From positions 744,001 to 808,000 of the forward strand of contig NZ_FNYL01000002.1 of assembly GCF_900109045.1 (NCBI RefSeq): 64,000 nt of DNA, written 5' to 3'. Source of the DNA: Dyadobacter sp. SG02 (GTDB lineage Bacteria > Bacteroidota > Bacteroidia > Cytophagales > Spirosomataceae). The notes below the pieces were generated by a model. The model worked only from the letters and a program-made list of their open reading frames with translations. It was not told the DNA's origin and did no database searches. The translations under genes were made by a program, and so were the position numbers. This document shows positions 42,504 to 52,197 of the stretch, piece after piece (position 1 is the stretch's first letter; every line of letters starts with the position of its first letter).

Positions 42504-42511
42504 TACATTTG
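42504..42511 (+). promoter_or_regulatory. -7 element TACATTTG
   Basis: A consensus TAnnTTTG element 74 bp before the ATG at 42585. There is no -33 TTTG at the right distance; that place is the right arm of the 9-bp dyad. Confidence 0.55.
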
Positions 42512-42584
42512 TCGCAGGATGGTTGCGAAAGCTTGAAATGAACGTAACCGGATGGTTCCATTTCTTCACCAAAACTTATTGACT

Positions 42585-42965
42585 ATGAGAAGGGTTAGTT
42601 CTATTCTGATGATGTTGTGCCTGCTTGGCGCGGTTTGCACCAGCATTGCCCAAACGACGGCACCTGCGGATTTTTTTGCCGGTAAATGGGAGATCACCGT
42701 TGTGGGAACACCTAATGGCGACGCCAAGCTAGTGGCGGACCTCGCAAGGACTGACGGCAAGCTTGCTGGCCAGATTACAAATGCAACCGACCCCAGTGCG
42801 GAAAAAATCGCTATCACCAGTGTCGATGAAGCGGCTGACAAGATCACAATCGGCTTTTCCGCCCAGGGTTACGATGTTGCCCTGGATCTCTCGAAACTAG
42901 ATGACGATAATTTGAAAGGGAGCATGATGGGCATGTTCGATGCTTCGGCGAAGAGAGTAAAGTAG
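42585..42965 (+). CDS. Small exported protein, hypothetical
   Basis: 126 residues from the ATG at 42585. Signal peptide RRVSSILMMLCLLGAVCTSIAQ. The mature part of about 100 residues is strand-rich with alternating polar and hydrophobic residues (GKWEITVVGTPNGDAKLV, KITIGFSAQGYDVALDL), suggesting a lipocalin-like or other small beta-barrel fold. No family was identified. It has its own promoter with a strong upstream dyad, so it is likely induced under some condition. Confidence 0.75.
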   Translation: MRRVSSILMMLCLLGAVCTSIAQTTAPADFFAGKWEITVVGTPNGDAKLVADLARTDGKLAGQITNATDPSAEKIAITSVDEAADKITIGFSAQGYDVALDLSKLDDDNLKGSMMGMFDASAKRVK

Positions 42966-43016
42966 GGGAGGCCTGAAGGCCGCCGATGGTCCACAGAACC
43001 CCCTCGGCGGTCATAC

Positions 43017-43721
43017 TTACCCAAACACCGGCTGAAACTGCATCATTGCCCGGAAAACTGGCTGCCCGGAATTACTTTGAAAACCATCTCCATGGAACTT
43101 GTAAACCTGGTAGCGGTCGGTGAAAATGCCGTTTCCGGCGTAGTCGAAAGTGTCGATATCGGCGACGCGATAGCCCTTTCCATTTACGAAAACCTTACTT
43201 TGATCTTTATAGAATGAGGTTTTCTGCCATTTGCCAATGTATCTGAAATGGCCGGCATTTTCCGAAATAACCTGGTCGTCGAAATAGACACGGTGACTGT
43301 CTTTGCTCAGGTGCTCGTCGAGGCATTTGAAGTTTCGGGCATCGGCTGAAATCAGGTGATGGGCTTTGAAAACGTGCCGGTCGTCGCGGCCGAGATCGGG
43401 GCCCAGGATCTGGAAATGTACCGGATTGGCCCCCGGAATGCTTTTGCCCCGGAAATAGACTTGATCAAAATCGCGTGCATAAAGCGACGCATCCGGCTGC
43501 CCTACCGACCCCGCGGTCAATATCTGGAACGTCCTGGCGTGTGCATCGGGAATCAGCGATTTTCTGCCATCGTTTTCGGTGTAGTAAACGAGCTTGTTTT
43601 CGATCTGGTAAATGTCAAATGATGCCGAAGGTGCGAAAGGTTGAGTAGCAGGGCGAAGCAGGAGCAGGCTTGTGATGACCAGGGTCAGGCAAATGCCGGT
43701 TATCAGGAGTAGGATGAGCAT
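43017..43721 (-). CDS. DKNYY-repeat protein, membrane-anchored
   Basis: 234 residues. One N-terminal membrane helix (LILLLITGICLTLVITSLLLL) is followed by repeats of the DKNYY type: YTENDGRKSL, YARDFDQVYFRGKSIPGA, DDRHVFKAHHLISAD, DSHRVYFDDQVISEN, DQSKVFVNGKGYRVAD and TDRYQVYKFHGDG, each reading 'D-x-x-x-V-Y-x-x-G/D'. Such proteins are usually extracytoplasmic and of unknown function. It converges with the small exported protein and is divergent from the second propeller kinase. Confidence 0.85.
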   Translation of the reverse strand: MLILLLITGICLTLVITSLLLLRPATQPFAPSASFDIYQIENKLVYYTENDGRKSLIPDAHARTFQILTAGSVGQPDASLYARDFDQVYFRGKSIPGANPVHFQILGPDLGRDDRHVFKAHHLISADARNFKCLDEHLSKDSHRVYFDDQVISENAGHFRYIGKWQKTSFYKDQSKVFVNGKGYRVADIDTFDYAGNGIFTDRYQVYKFHGDGFQSNSGQPVFRAMMQFQPVFG

Positions 43722-43845
43722 GATGGTATAGGATGAGGTTGAGTGTGATAAGGATTATTTTTCATGGCGTTGGGAATCGAGCCGCAAAAGTGTGGATCGG
43801 GAAAAGTATCGTCCAGTTTTAATGATGCAACGGTAACTCTTGGCT

Positions 43846-43932
43846 ATTTACCGGTAAATCACTGATTATATGGCATTATGAAAAACCCTATTTCTTCCAT
43901 TCTGAGGCGATTGGGGGTTTTTACCGATAAAT
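43846..43932. promoter_or_regulatory. Two palindromic sites around TTTACCGGTAAA
   Basis: ATTTACCGGTAAAT (43846-43859) is a perfect 14-bp palindrome, and TTTTACCGATAAAT (43919-43932) matches it at 12 of 14 positions, 73 bp away (about seven helical turns). They lie in the 303-nt gap before the propeller kinase gene, which has no other notable content. They are candidate sites for a looping dimeric regulator. Confidence 0.5.
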
Positions 43933-44024
43933 AAATGGGATAGTACAGTTACATAGAATTGACGTATTTGGTCTTGGTATCGCACATATTGGGTGCGAAT
44001 CGTCAAAAAAATCCGTCAGCAGTG

Positions 44025-47000
44025 ATGCGCTTCCTCCAAAAGCTGGTCTGTGTGCTACCCCTTGTATGCGTTTGCCTGTTCGGCGAAGGGCTCGGGGCAC
44101 AAACGCTGTTTCAAAACATCCGGTGGCAGGACGGCCTCAGCGCGAAGCAAGTCAGAAGTTTATATAAAGATTCCTCCGGTTTCCTGTGGATCGGCACTTC
44201 CGCCGGGCTCGACCGGTACGATGGGGCCGTGGTGCAACGGTTTCATGATACCAATGGCGGACAAAAGCATTTCGTGAATGCGATTTTGCCGTTTGGGGGT
44301 GAAGACACGCTCATCATCGGGCTTAGGAGGGGTATTCTTCTTTTTGACAAAAAATCCGGCAAGTTCTCGCGCGATCCCAGGTTCGAAGCCCTGGCGCAAA
44401 AAAACATCGTGAGCATACGTGCGGACGGGCAGCGGCGCATATGGATCGGCACGTCATCAGGCCTTTACCTGTATGACGAACAAAAACTGAAACCGCTGAC
44501 AGACGTATTCCCGGAAGCTCAAAAGTTCGATTTTTCGCGTTTTCAGCTCACATTCATGACCTATGATACCCTGCGGCGCGGCTTGTGGGTCGGAGGAAGC
44601 CGTCCGCTATTTGTGGATTGTAAAGCCAACAGGGTTTATTTCAAAGGTAATAACCCGCTGAACTGCCCGCTGCTTGAATCAGAAGATGTGAATGCCATTG
44701 CGCTCGACCGCCATGGTAATGTATGGTACGGTTGCGATACGGAGCCGACATTGAACTACTGGGATTATCGCACCGGCAAACTGGACAAATACTACCAGTT
44801 GGACGGCAAGCTGATCGGCGAGGGGTGTAACTTCATTTTTATCGACCGCCAGGACCGGGTATGGGTGTCAACCTGGTTGTTTGCTGCATTTTTGAAAGAG
44901 CCGGGGCAGCCATTTCGCAAGTTTGAATATAGTCAGGATCAGGCGTATACGATCGCATATGGGCATTTCCGGGATGCAATTTCGGATGCGCAAGGCAATG
45001 TGTGGCTGGGCACGATCAATGGTGTGAGCAAAACATTGCCTAAGAATCCCATCGAGTCCATTTATAAATTGCCCAGTTTTGAGTTTTTCCTCGAAACCGG
45101 TTTCGCTCACGCCAATTCTATCGCAGTCGATGGCAAGACAATAGTAGCTTGTAAGGAGGACGGTGTCATCTTCTACAATACCGTGGATCGTACGTACCGC
45201 AAATACCTCACCCTGAGCAAAATCCTGCGTAATAACCGCTTTGTGATGACGGCCAAAGCGGGCGATACACGGTGGTTCGCGGGCTTTGGAGGCATTTATT
45301 CGCTTTCTCCCGGGCAGTCAGTATTGCAGCGTTTCGATCAGATTAGGAAGGGACTGTCGTCGAACCAGGCACCTTTCGTGTTTCTGGACAAACAGGGTAA
45401 TATCTGGTTCGAGATCGATGGTGATGCCTACTACCGTTACAATCCGGTCACAAAAGCCTGTGTCCGCTTCGATGGCACCGATCCTAAATACGGCTTGTTC
45501 ACATTTGCCAATTCGCAGGCATTTGTGCTGCTTTCGAATGGGGATATTCTTTTTGCCGTGCATGGGAAAGGGCTGTTGCGGTACGATCACGCGACGCAGC
45601 GGTTCACATCCCTGCCCGCGCCCGCGCTTGCGGAAGAGTACCTGTACGCGATGCGCCAGAGTAAAACGGGCGACATCTGGGCGGCGTCGACGGCCAACGG
45701 GTTGATGAAAATCGACGTTAACGGCAAGGTTATCAAAACAATAAGTACTAAAAACGGCCTGCCGTACGATCAGGTTTCGTCGCTGGATATCGATAATAAC
45801 GGGGTAGTATGGGCGGCTACGCGCGAAGGGCTCGCCGCGTATGACCCTGCCAGCAACAACGTCAGCAAGGTCGAGCTGGATCTGGGCAAAACGTTGCAAG
45901 ATTACTGGAACTACCTGACCGTGGCCGGGGGGAAAATCTACACCGTCATGCTCGATCACGTGGTGGTGATTAATCCGCAGCATTTCGCTTCGGTGCCCGT
46001 TCAAAAGCCACCCACCATTACTTCGGTAAAAATTTTCGGGCAGGAGCGTATCCGGGACCTCAAAGACGATTTGCTGGAATTGAAACCGGACGAGTCGTTC
46101 GTCGCTTTCCAGTACGCGTCGCTCAGCCATCGGGATATTCCTTCGCTGCAATATAGTTATCAACTCGTGGGACTGGACGACGACTGGGTAATGGCGGGCC
46201 GTAACATCACGGCCTCCTACACCAGCCTCCTTCCCGGTGATTATGTTTTTAAAGTAAGAAGCACCGACGAGAATGGCCGATGGATGAAAGCAGCTGAAAC
46301 GCTCAAAATCCGCGTGTTACCGCATTGGTGGCAAACCTGGTGGTTTGTGACTGCCTGCACATTGGTTGTCGTGGGTATCCTCTACTGGATTTACATTGTT
46401 TATACCAAAAGGCAACGGAAAAAAGACCTCGACGATACGATCGAGTATTTTGCCAACAGCGTTTACGGCGACAATTCCGTGAACGAAATATGCTGGGATA
46501 TTGCCCGGAATTGTATTTCGAAACTACATTTTGAGGATTGCGTAGTTTACTTGCTGGATAAAGAAAGTGGCAAACTGATCCAGAAAGCCGCATACGGGCC
46601 GAAAAGTCCGAAAGAATATGAAATCCTCAACCCGATCGAAATACCGGTGGGCGAGGGTATCGTAGGGGCAGCTGCGGCCACCGGCATACCGCAGATCATC
46701 GGCGACACCTCGAAAGACCCGCGCTACATTATCGACGACCAGGCGAGGGCATCGGAACTCGCGGTGCCTATCCTGCATGAAGGGCAGGTGATCGGCGTCA
46801 TCGATTCGGAACACCCGAGCAGGAACTTTTATACGTCAGACCACATCCGTGTGATTTCGACTATCGCCGCCATCAGCGCCAACAAGATTACAGAGGCCAT
46901 GGCCCGTGCCCAGGCCGAGCGGCAGGAGATTATGCTGCTGCGGATCAATAAAATGCTTGCGGAAAGTCAGTTGATGGCCCTGCGCGCGCAGATGAACCCG

Positions 47001-47612
47001 CATTTTATTTTCAATTGCCTCAACAGCATCCAGGAGTGCATCGTTACCCAAAAATATACGGAAGCAAGCAAATACCTCAACAAGTTCGCGAAGCTGTTCA
47101 GGCTGGTGCTCAACAACTCGGGCCGTAACCTGGTAACGATCTCCGAGGAACGCGACGTTCTCGAACTCTATCTCGAACTCGAACTGCTGCGTTTCGGGCA
47201 AGGATTTGCCTATACCATTGAAATCGACCCGGAGCTGGAAGACGATTATGTGAGGCTGCCGTCCATGCTGCTCCAACCTTTTGTGGAAAACGGTTTATGG
47301 CACGGGCTAATGCACAGAGAGGGCGAAAGGCACATGAGCGTCAGGTTTTTCCTCATCGGGCCGGAGCAGTTTGCATGCGAAATAGAGGACAACGGCATTG
47401 GCCGGAAAAAATCAGCGGAACTGAGGGCAAATTCTTCGCGTACGCGGGAACACGAATCGCGCGGAATACGTATCTGTGAAGACCGGATCGATGTCCTCGC
47501 CCGCCAGGGCAACCACGCGAGCCTGGAAGTGATCGACCGGTACGATGTTGCCGGCAACGCAACCGGAACGCTGGTCAGAATAGAATTATCTACCTATTTA
47601 TATCAGACTTAG
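44025..47612 (+). CDS. Propeller/Y_Y_Y sensor kinase with GAF and LytS-type kinase domain
   Basis: 1195 residues. The start at 44025 gives the signal peptide MRFLQKLVCVLPLVCVCLFGEG...GAQ; the frame is open 22 codons earlier. It has a large periplasmic part of two seven-bladed beta-propellers (about 30-660, with WIGTSxGLxxYD signatures), a Y_Y_Y domain (about 690-760), one membrane helix (about 772-795), then a cytosolic GAF domain (about 815-955, EGIVGAAAATGIPQIIGD), a coiled coil, and a LytS-type His_kinase domain with H993 in ALRAQMNPHFIFNCLN. A short ATPase with LPSMLLQPFVENGLWHGL and DNGIGRKKS follows. The GAF insertion is less usual for this class. The partner regulator starts 3 nt after it. 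Confidence 0.93.
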   Translation: MRFLQKLVCVLPLVCVCLFGEGLGAQTLFQNIRWQDGLSAKQVRSLYKDSSGFLWIGTSAGLDRYDGAVVQRFHDTNGGQKHFVNAILPFGGEDTLIIGLRRGILLFDKKSGKFSRDPRFEALAQKNIVSIRADGQRRIWIGTSSGLYLYDEQKLKPLTDVFPEAQKFDFSRFQLTFMTYDTLRRGLWVGGSRPLFVDCKANRVYFKGNNPLNCPLLESEDVNAIALDRHGNVWYGCDTEPTLNYWDYRTGKLDKYYQLDGKLIGEGCNFIFIDRQDRVWVSTWLFAAFLKEPGQPFRKFEYSQDQAYTIAYGHFRDAISDAQGNVWLGTINGVSKTLPKNPIESIYKLPSFEFFLETGFAHANSIAVDGKTIVACKEDGVIFYNTVDRTYRKYLTLSKILRNNRFVMTAKAGDTRWFAGFGGIYSLSPGQSVLQRFDQIRKGLSSNQAPFVFLDKQGNIWFEIDGDAYYRYNPVTKACVRFDGTDPKYGLFTFANSQAFVLLSNGDILFAVHGKGLLRYDHATQRFTSLPAPALAEEYLYAMRQSKTGDIWAASTANGLMKIDVNGKVIKTISTKNGLPYDQVSSLDIDNNGVVWAATREGLAAYDPASNNVSKVELDLGKTLQDYWNYLTVAGGKIYTVMLDHVVVINPQHFASVPVQKPPTITSVKIFGQERIRDLKDDLLELKPDESFVAFQYASLSHRDIPSLQYSYQLVGLDDDWVMAGRNITASYTSLLPGDYVFKVRSTDENGRWMKAAETLKIRVLPHWWQTWWFVTACTLVVVGILYWIYIVYTKRQRKKDLDDTIEYFANSVYGDNSVNEICWDIARNCISKLHFEDCVVYLLDKESGKLIQKAAYGPKSPKEYEILNPIEIPVGEGIVGAAAATGIPQIIGDTSKDPRYIIDDQARASELAVPILHEGQVIGVIDSEHPSRNFYTSDHIRVISTIAAISANKITEAMARAQAERQEIMLLRINKMLAESQLMALRAQMNPHFIFNCLNSIQECIVTQKYTEASKYLNKFAKLFRLVLNNSGRNLVTISEERDVLELYLELELLRFGQGFAYTIEIDPELEDDYVRLPSMLLQPFVENGLWHGLMHREGERHMSVRFFLIGPEQFACEIEDNGIGRKKSAELRANSSRTREHESRGIRICEDRIDVLARQGNHASLEVIDRYDVAGNATGTLVRIELSTYLYQT

Positions 47613-47615
47613 ACG

Positions 47616-48380
47616 ATGATCAAAGCACTTATTGTCGACGACGAGCCGAAATCAAGAAACGTGCTGGCGCATTACATTGAAACTTATGTGGGAGAGATCC
47701 GTGAAGTAAAGCAAGCCGAATCAGTGGATAGTGCGCTCGAAATACTCAAAACGTTCCGTCCGAATATTGTTTTTCTGGATGTAGAAATGCCTGGTAAAAA
47801 TGGCTTCGATTTTCTGAGGGCTTTAAAAGAGCCCGCTTTCGAGGTCATATTCACGACGGCCTATAACCAATATGCGGTGCAGGCGATCCGTTTTAGCGCA
47901 CTCGATTATTTGCTCAAACCGGTCGACCCCGATGAACTGCGGGCGGCTGTGGACCGGTTCCTGAAAAAACAGAACGTGTCCCAGAACCCCGTGCTGTTCG
48001 ATAACCTCGTGCGCAACATCGCGCACAAGCGGGCGAGCGAGTTCCGGCTGGCGGTGCCGTATCAGGACGGCGTATCGTTCTTCACCCTCGATCAGATCGT
48101 CCGCTTGCAGGGGGAGGGTAACTACACCAATATCTTCATCAAAAGCCGCAGACCGGTACTGGCCAGCAAGACCCTGAAATACTATGAGGAAATGCTGACG
48201 GAATTCGGGTTTATACGGACGCACAAATCGCACCTGGTCAACCCGAAATTTATTGCAAAACTCATGGCTGACCACGATTTGGTCGAACTACTGGATGGCA
48301 GCCGTGTAGAAATATCGCGGCGTAAAAAGGAGGAAGTGCTTTTACAATTGCCTCTCGGAAACCAGCCACTTGATAAGTGA
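47616..48380 (+). CDS. LytTR-family response regulator
   Basis: 254 residues. The receiver has D8/D9/E10, phosphorylation site D55 in IVFLDVEMPGKNG, the T in FTTAYNQ and K in LLKPVDPDEL. The LytTR domain (about 145-245) shows VRLQGEGNYTNIF and FIRTHKSHLVNPKFI. It directly follows the propeller kinase (3-nt gap), so they form one two-component pair. The closest likely targets are the pectin locus and neighbouring genes, but no binding site was found. Confidence 0.95.
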   Translation: MIKALIVDDEPKSRNVLAHYIETYVGEIREVKQAESVDSALEILKTFRPNIVFLDVEMPGKNGFDFLRALKEPAFEVIFTTAYNQYAVQAIRFSALDYLLKPVDPDELRAAVDRFLKKQNVSQNPVLFDNLVRNIAHKRASEFRLAVPYQDGVSFFTLDQIVRLQGEGNYTNIFIKSRRPVLASKTLKYYEEMLTEFGFIRTHKSHLVNPKFIAKLMADHDLVELLDGSRVEISRRKKEEVLLQLPLGNQPLDK

Positions 48381-48456
48381 AAATGTCCGTTAAATCACTA
48401 TTGTCGTACTTTGGAACATTGCGTCTTTTCTTTGAAGCCATCGAATTTAACTGGCT

Positions 48457-48843
48457 ATGGAGATTTTGGCGATACGTTCAGGGCAATTGTTGCTCATTTT
48501 ATTACTGGCATTTCTGATCATTGGAGGGCTTTGGTTTGGCTTGCGGTTTCGCCGCACGATGCTGCTACTGGGCGGCAGGGGGATCCGTGACGGGCAGGTA
48601 GCAGACGCCGTGGTACTGCTTTCGGAAGAACACCGTGGCTCTTATCTTCAAGGTGAACCCTATTATACATTTCAGGTGCATGTGAAGCCGGCCAGGGGCC
48701 GCAATTTTGTGACGGAAGTGCACGTATTGCGCGAACAACTCACCCGCATTCCCCAGGCCGGCGACCGCGTTTCGGTCAAATACAATTACTCAGGGCGCAA
48801 GCCTATGGTGGTTTTGAACCTGGACAGCATCGGATCAGTCTGA
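48457..48843 (+). CDS. Single-span membrane protein, DUF3592-like
   Basis: 128 residues. A membrane helix (LLLILLLAFLIIGGLWFGL, about 10-28) is followed by a basic turn and a beta-rich domain of about 90 residues (YYTFQVHVKP...AGDRVSVKYNYSGRKPMVVLNL). The end 'A-G-D-x-V-x-V-x-Y-x-x-x-x-P' recalls DUF3592 proteins, of unknown function. It is on the same strand as the two-component pair but 76 nt away, and its end is 8 nt from the convergent GH43 stop. Confidence 0.72.
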   Translation: MEILAIRSGQLLLILLLAFLIIGGLWFGLRFRRTMLLLGGRGIRDGQVADAVVLLSEEHRGSYLQGEPYYTFQVHVKPARGRNFVTEVHVLREQLTRIPQAGDRVSVKYNYSGRKPMVVLNLDSIGSV

Positions 48844-48851
48844 CATTCCGG

Positions 48852-50498
48852 TTACCTGGTAATTCTGAACCACTCATAATCCGCATATCCCGAATCGTTC
48901 GTCTGCGTTTCCCGGGTACAAAACAGGCCCACTTTCGCACCGATCCACCTTCCTGCTTCGGCCTGGAAAACATCTCCGGTCATTTTAAAACTGGCCCCAT
49001 CCTCGCTGAACCCGAACTCACATTGGCCGCCCTTAGTTACTTTCACACGCAAATGCAGGTCGGTTTCAGGTTTAAATTCCGCCAGAATACGCTCAGTTTC
49101 CGGTTTCCCGTCCGAGGCTTTCCGACAAACCGCATAAATCAGCTCCGTCTTGTTCTTTCCGCTTCTCAGGTAAATGCCCGCGTAGCTTTGCCCCATGATT
49201 ACCAGTCCCGTCTTTTCGTTCATCAGATTTGCATTTGGGGTAAGCCGTAGCTTGGTAGTAACCGTAAATTCTTCTGCCGGAAATTTTTGCAGGAGCACAT
49301 TCGGTACATCCCAAAGGTTTTTGGCTTGCTCGGGTGTTTTGTAGGAATATAGTCTCAGAAAGCCTGCCGCCGGCATGGCCCAGGTGCTCTTCGGGTTGGC
49401 CTGCCATTGCCATTGCTTTCCTAATGCAGGCATAGTGAATTCATCGGATTCCGGCGGCGTTGCGACAGGGTATTTTTGGGTGGTTAATGGTTTGATATAG
49501 GTCAAAACAGGATCGCCGACACCATCACCGTCAGGGTCGGTGCCGATGACCGGCCAGTCGTTTACCCATTTCATCGGTTGCAAATGCACCACGCGGCCAT
49601 ATTCGCTTTTGTCCTGGAAATGCAGGAACCAATCCTCCGTTTTACCATTCACCGGGCTGGTCGTCACCCAGGCGCCCTGGTGCGGACCGTTGATGCCCGA
49701 TTTTCCTTCGGCCATGACCACTTTTCGTTCGTAAGGTCCGTACACGTTTTTGGAGCGCAACACAATCTGCCAGCCCGTAGCCACCCCGCCCGCGGGTGCG
49801 AAAATGTAGTAATAGCCATTTCGCTTATAAAACTTAGGCCCTTCCACCGTCGGGTCTGTCTTGTGGCCGTCGTACACGAGTGCGCCCGCGTCCGTGACTT
49901 TGGTGCCGTCGGCATTCATTTTCTTGACGGTGATCACGCTCTTGATGCCTGCGCGGCTGCCCGCCCATCCGTGTACGAGGTACACCTGGCCGTCGTCGTC
50001 CCAAAGCGGGCACGGATCGATAAGCCCTTTGCCGCCTTCCACAAGTACCGGCTCGCTCCACGGCCCGGCGGCGTTTTTAGCTTTAATCACATAAATACCA
50101 AAATCCGGATCGGGGTAGTAAATGTAGAATTCACCTTTATGGAAGCGTATCGCGGGTGCCCAAACGCCATTCCCATGTTGCGTTTGCTCAAAATGTCCGA
50201 TAGGCACTTGGCGCGGCAAAGCATGGCCGATCAATGTCCAGTTGACGAGGTCTTTGGAATGCAGGATAGGAAGGCCCGGGATCGCGTCGAAGCTGGATGC
50301 GGTCATGTAATAATCCTCCCCCACGCGGCAGGCGTCGGGGTCGGAGTAATCGGCGTGAAGGATGGGGTTTTGGTAGCGGCCGTCCTGTAAATCGGCGACC
50401 CAGGTTTGCGAATCGGGTGTTTCTTTAATGGATTTTTGTGCAAAAGCAGAGGTCGCCAGCAATGCGCCGGCGACCCAATAGTACTTATTTACCTTCAT
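48852..50498 (-). CDS. GH43-family glycoside hydrolase with C-terminal beta-sandwich (pectin locus)
   Basis: 548 residues. Signal peptide 1-20 (ending SAFAQ). The catalytic base is D53 in DYSDPDACRV, the middle Asp lies in LIDPCPLWDD, and the acid Glu is in TVEGPKFYKRNG. The propeller is about 45-345, followed by a concanavalin-like domain (about 355-545: FPAEEFTVTTKLRL, GLVIMGQSYAGIYLR). Its start overlaps the end of the upstream GH28 gene by 14 nt, so it is the last gene of the operon. The likely role is removal of arabinose or xylose side groups from pectin, or cutting of arabinan, in the periplasm. Confidence 0.93.
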   Translation of the reverse strand: MKVNKYYWVAGALLATSAFAQKSIKETPDSQTWVADLQDGRYQNPILHADYSDPDACRVGEDYYMTASSFDAIPGLPILHSKDLVNWTLIGHALPRQVPIGHFEQTQHGNGVWAPAIRFHKGEFYIYYPDPDFGIYVIKAKNAAGPWSEPVLVEGGKGLIDPCPLWDDDGQVYLVHGWAGSRAGIKSVITVKKMNADGTKVTDAGALVYDGHKTDPTVEGPKFYKRNGYYYIFAPAGGVATGWQIVLRSKNVYGPYERKVVMAEGKSGINGPHQGAWVTTSPVNGKTEDWFLHFQDKSEYGRVVHLQPMKWVNDWPVIGTDPDGDGVGDPVLTYIKPLTTQKYPVATPPESDEFTMPALGKQWQWQANPKSTWAMPAAGFLRLYSYKTPEQAKNLWDVPNVLLQKFPAEEFTVTTKLRLTPNANLMNEKTGLVIMGQSYAGIYLRSGKNKTELIYAVCRKASDGKPETERILAEFKPETDLHLRVKVTKGGQCEFGFSEDGASFKMTGDVFQAEAGRWIGAKVGLFCTRETQTNDSGYADYEWFRITR

Positions 50499-52149
50499 GA
50501 ATAACCAGGCTTTTCTCCTGTGCTCCCTTTGAAAATTCCTTTACTTTTTGCGCTTTCGAAGCGTCGGTGTGGGCAATGCTGATGTTCTGGCTACGCTCGC
50601 CGGCGACCGAAATGAGCGTTTCGCTGTGGTCGTTGTATTGCAGGCCGTCGATACTGATATTGGTTGCATTATCGGTGAAAATGATCGGTTTGGAATGCTT
50701 CGTGATCAGCTTCACATTCTTGAACGAGATTTTGTCCGCATCGGTAAGCTCGACGCCGGTTGCGGCGGAGAGTACCATATTCTCCATTTTGATATTGCGG
50801 ACCGGCATTTCGGGGAGGCCGCGTACAAAAACACCTTTGGTAGCACCATTACACATGATATTTTCAAAAACCATATCCTTGAAAACCGGCGTACCTTCAT
50901 TTACGACCGGGCGCATATCGCGCTCTCCATCCGTAGCGAATTTGACGAAATAGTAAAGGTCAAAGAAGATCGCTTCTTGTTTGATATCCTTCATATTGAT
51001 ATTTCTGGCATAAATCTTCTCCACGACACCGCCGCGGCCGCGCACCGATTTGAAACGAAGGCCTTTATCGGTCCCCATGAATGTGCATTGCTCCACAAAA
51101 ATATTCCGCGCGCCGCCGCTCATTTCGCTGCCCACCACAAACCCGCCGTGCCCCTGGTATACGATATTGTTGCGGATAATGCCGTTTTCGGTCGGTATGC
51201 CGCGTTTCCGGCCCTCTTCGTCCTTGCCAGATTTAATGCAGATCGCATCGTCGCCCACGTCGAGCACGCAGCCTTCGATAAGGAAGTTTTTGCAGGATTC
51301 GATGTCCATACCATCGCCATTATGAGCATACTCGGGGTTTTTGACACGTACATTGCGGATCGTCAGGTCTTGTACCATCAGCGGATGCAGGCACCAGGCG
51401 GCTGAGTTCTGAAACGTCACACCTTCCAGCAGTACCTTTTTACAGTTATTGAAAACCACGAGATTAGGCCGTAAGAAATCTTTGATATCCGCAAAATCCG
51501 CCGGTTTTTTACCGCCGGTCAGCAGCATGCTTTTGCTCTCGACGCTGGCCTTTTTGAACTGCTCGCTCGGGTACCAGACCTTGCCATCGTCTTTCAGCAC
51601 GCCGCCGGATTCAATTTTCTCTTTCCATTGCGGTTCCGTAAGCTGGTTTTTATTCACAGCCCGCCACACATCGCCGTTGCCATCCACAATGCCTTTGCCT
51701 GTAATAGCCACATTTTCAAGATCTTTTCCTGAAATAGGCGATTCATTACGGGCCGCCGCTTTACCCTCATAAAAGCCCTCGGTAATAGCATATTGCGACT
51801 TGTCCGTCGTAAAAAGCAACAGGGAGCCTTCCTGCAAATGCAGGTTCACATTGCTTTTCATCAGCACGGGGCCGGTGATCCAGAGCCCGGCAGGTACCAG
51901 CACCACACCGCCTCCTTTTTGGCTGCAACTTGCAATGGCCTGGTTAATGGCTTTGGTATTCAGCGTATGGCCGTCGGGCACCGCGCCAAATGCGGTAATG
52001 CGGATGGTATCCTTGCGGAAAACCGGCTGCTGGATTTTCGGCAGGTTCGACCAGCTGTATGCTTCCTGGGCGGAGGCGTCGTGCGTGGACAGGCCGAAGC
52101 ACGCCCATGCGGCGGCGGCCAATGCTGCAATTCGTGTTTTATGGGTCAT
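50485..52149 (-). CDS. GH28 polygalacturonase (pectin locus)
   Basis: 554 residues with a signal peptide (ending HDASAQ at about 28). A right-handed beta-helix GH28 with classical active-site motifs: N277-G-D279 in HNGDGMDIES, D300/D301 in VGDDAICIKSG, GHG at 333-335 in YQGHGGFVVGSEMSGG, and RFK in GLRFKS near 362. These fit galacturonan hydrolysis better than the altered motifs of the other GH28 in the window. It lies between SusD and GH43 in the operon and overlaps GH43 by 14 nt. It defines this locus as pectinolytic. Confidence 0.94.
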   Translation of the reverse strand: MTHKTRIAALAAAAWACFGLSTHDASAQEAYSWSNLPKIQQPVFRKDTIRITAFGAVPDGHTLNTKAINQAIASCSQKGGGVVLVPAGLWITGPVLMKSNVNLHLQEGSLLLFTTDKSQYAITEGFYEGKAAARNESPISGKDLENVAITGKGIVDGNGDVWRAVNKNQLTEPQWKEKIESGGVLKDDGKVWYPSEQFKKASVESKSMLLTGGKKPADFADIKDFLRPNLVVFNNCKKVLLEGVTFQNSAAWCLHPLMVQDLTIRNVRVKNPEYAHNGDGMDIESCKNFLIEGCVLDVGDDAICIKSGKDEEGRKRGIPTENGIIRNNIVYQGHGGFVVGSEMSGGARNIFVEQCTFMGTDKGLRFKSVRGRGGVVEKIYARNINMKDIKQEAIFFDLYYFVKFATDGERDMRPVVNEGTPVFKDMVFENIMCNGATKGVFVRGLPEMPVRNIKMENMVLSAATGVELTDADKISFKNVKLITKHSKPIIFTDNATNISIDGLQYNDHSETLISVAGERSQNISIAHTDASKAQKVKEFSKGAQEKSLVIHEGK

Positions 52150-52197
52150 AGCAAAAGCGTCCTCCTGCTTTTGGGGCAGGAAGACATTTAAAATGGA

